Positions 6,109 to 6,794 of a stretch of DNA of 6,794 nt are shown here, piece by piece (position 1 is the first letter of the stretch; each line of letters starts with the position of its first letter). A program made the position numbers and the translations under genes. The notes beneath the pieces were generated by a model. The model saw only the letters and a list, made by a program, of their open reading frames with translations. It was not told the origin of the DNA and made no database searches. The stretch lies in the NCBI GenBank assembly GCA_021772705.1, contig JAJFLN010000804.1:1-6794 (forward strand), read 5' to 3'. The stretch comes from Candidatus Cloacimonadota bacterium. GTDB lineage: Bacteria; Muiribacteriota; UBA6191; JACPRK01.

Positions 6109-6111
6109 GCG

Positions 6112-6627
6112 GTGCCTTCCTTCAACAAGCACGGGAACCTGCCGCCGGGGATCCATCGAGCATCTTGGAAAGAGGTTGCCGAGAGATTCGGGACGACGCC
6201 TCACCGTAAGAAGCTCCTCGAAACCCTCGAAAAGCTGGATCGGATTCCGCGAGCCTCCAGATTCTCAGGAGAAAAGCGCCAACTCGAGAGGGATGCCGTG
6301 ACCGCTCAGCTCGAGGATTTACTGGGGGAGCTTCGAACCTACGAAAAGCTCAAGAGAGGACAGCCTCGAATCTTGCGGGCCAACTCGGTAGAGGGACTCG
6401 CAACACTCCTCATCAAGGCGCGTATCGCTTTGCAACTGACACAAAAAGACCTGGCAGACCGCTTAGGCGTAAAGGAGCAGCAGGTCCAACGCTACGAGGC
6501 GACAGAGTACAGCTCAGCGAGTCTGGAGCGGGTAGGGGAGGTGGCGCGAGTTCTCGGCCTCGAGGTCTCGGTGGGGGCTCCGTTGCCTCGCCGGAAAGAT
6601 GAGAAACGACAGGTGGCAACGGGGTGA
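6112..6627 (+). CDS. Chimeric antitoxin-like XRE HTH protein with a DUF6932-like N-terminus
   Basis: The 171-residue protein starts at GTG; an in-frame TGA at 6085 leaves no alternative ATG, GTG or TTG upstream. Residues 1-45 (FNKHGNLPPGIHRASW, ERFGTTPHRKKLL) resemble, from memory, the first residues of nucleotidyltransferase-like DUF6932 proteins, but the catalytic part of that family is absent. Residues about 54-83 are a charged, coiled-coil-like stretch (RQLERDAVTAQLEDLLGELR, then TYEKLKRG). Residues about 92-151 are a Cro/C1-type HTH: LIKARIALQLTQKDLADRLG (100-119), then KEQQVQRYEATEY (121-133) as recognition helix and following loop. This matches a family of antitoxin-like regulators. 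The tail (158-171) is basic. No toxin gene follows; the repeat block starts 26 bp downstream. It is probably a DNA-binding autorepressor, and whether it is an orphan antitoxin is unknown. Confidence 0.85.
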   Translation: MPSFNKHGNLPPGIHRASWKEVAERFGTTPHRKKLLETLEKLDRIPRASRFSGEKRQLERDAVTAQLEDLLGELRTYEKLKRGQPRILRANSVEGLATLLIKARIALQLTQKDLADRLGVKEQQVQRYEATEYSSASLERVGEVARVLGLEVSVGAPLPRRKDEKRQVATG

Positions 6628-6653
6628 TCGTTGTCAAGTTCGGAGGAGACCAA

Positions 6654-6794
6654 GGGGTGCATGTCCCGTAGGGGGTCCCCTCCTCCGTTCGCCCCACTAT
6701 GGATGCCCGCATCCAGGACGACTGAATGGCCGAGTTTTCCCGATCCGTTCGTCCTACTATGGATGCCCGCATCCAGGACGACTGAATGGCCGAG
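6654..6794 (-). repeat. Right copy of inverted repeat block with tandem 60-bp units
   Basis: Two copies of a 60-bp unit are visible, the second cut by the window end: 6684-6743 and 6744-6794. They differ at only two of the 51 comparable positions (6692 versus 6752 and 6695 versus 6755). Each holds the hairpin TGGATGC-CC-GCATCCA (6700-6715 and 6760-6775). The 28-bp tail (6654-6681) and the first unit are exact inverted copies of the left end of the window. The array probably continues beyond 6794. The only gene-free bases left between it and the HTH stop (6628-6653) show nothing. Confidence 0.8.

Noticed and set aside
5906..6301. 131-residue + strand open frame across the intergenic region and the HTH start
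   Set aside because: Wrong frame for the recognised HTH protein, no family resemblance, and it runs over the promoter elements.
30..6755. Composite transposon bounded by the inverted blocks
   Set aside because: No transposase, integrase or target duplication is visible, and the enclosed genes look like ordinary chromosomal genes; dispersed repeats are simpler.
6413..6772. 119-residue - strand open frame with a repeated MRASIVGRT peptide
   Set aside because: The peptide repeat is just the translated 60-bp DNA repeat, and the rest is antisense to the HTH gene.
6684..6794. CRISPR-like array
   Set aside because: Repeats follow one another with no variable spacers, the 60-bp unit is too long, and there are no cas genes.

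Overview
The window is GC-rich bacterial DNA (roughly 60% G+C by eye) carrying six genes: two exported amidohydrolase-like proteins, a membrane-anchored Ser/Thr kinase, an FHA-GGDEF diguanylate cyclase, an Hsp20 chaperone and a small XRE-type regulator. Hanks-type kinases with a C-terminal membrane anchor, FHA-GGDEF proteins and tandem exported amidohydrolases are common in Acidobacteriota and neighbouring phyla (Gemmatimonadota, Myxococcota, Eisenbacteria-like lineages). That is the best guess at the source; nothing in the window fixes the taxon.

Layout, left to right. Positions 1-142 hold a repeat block. A + strand two-gene operon follows (231-3043): an amidohydrolase with its metal ligands intact, coupled through a TGATG junction to a paralogue that has lost several of those ligands and carries a long acidic insert. 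This operon converges on a - strand pair (3048-5146) with only 4 bp between the stop codons. In that pair a Ser/Thr kinase is coupled through an ATGA overlap to an FHA-GGDEF protein. Next, on the - strand, is a monocistronic hsp20 gene (5310-5729). It has a strong terminator with a UUCG loop and a textbook sigma-54 (-24/-12) promoter. A 382-bp intergenic region separates hsp20 from a divergent + strand gene (6112-6627). The N-terminus of that protein resembles nucleotidyltransferase-like DUF6932 proteins, and the rest is an antitoxin-like XRE HTH protein. The right end (6654-6794) carries the same repeat block as the left end, inverted and with a second 60-bp unit.

How the genes may work together: the amidohydrolase pair probably acts in the periplasm, possibly as a catalytic/non-catalytic pair. 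The kinase/FHA-GGDEF pair looks like a self-contained circuit in which Ser/Thr phosphorylation would control c-di-GMP synthesis through FHA phosphothreonine binding. hsp20 appears to depend on RpoN and an enhancer-binding activator. The HTH gene looks autoregulated and has no toxin partner inside the window.

The points most worth a second look are the chimeric HTH protein, the sigma-54 promoter of hsp20, the degenerate amidohydrolase paralogue, the coupled kinase/cyclase pair, and the inverted 60-bp repeat blocks at both ends. I did not find a clearly new multi-gene system; the kinase/cyclase pair and the chimeric HTH gene come closest.
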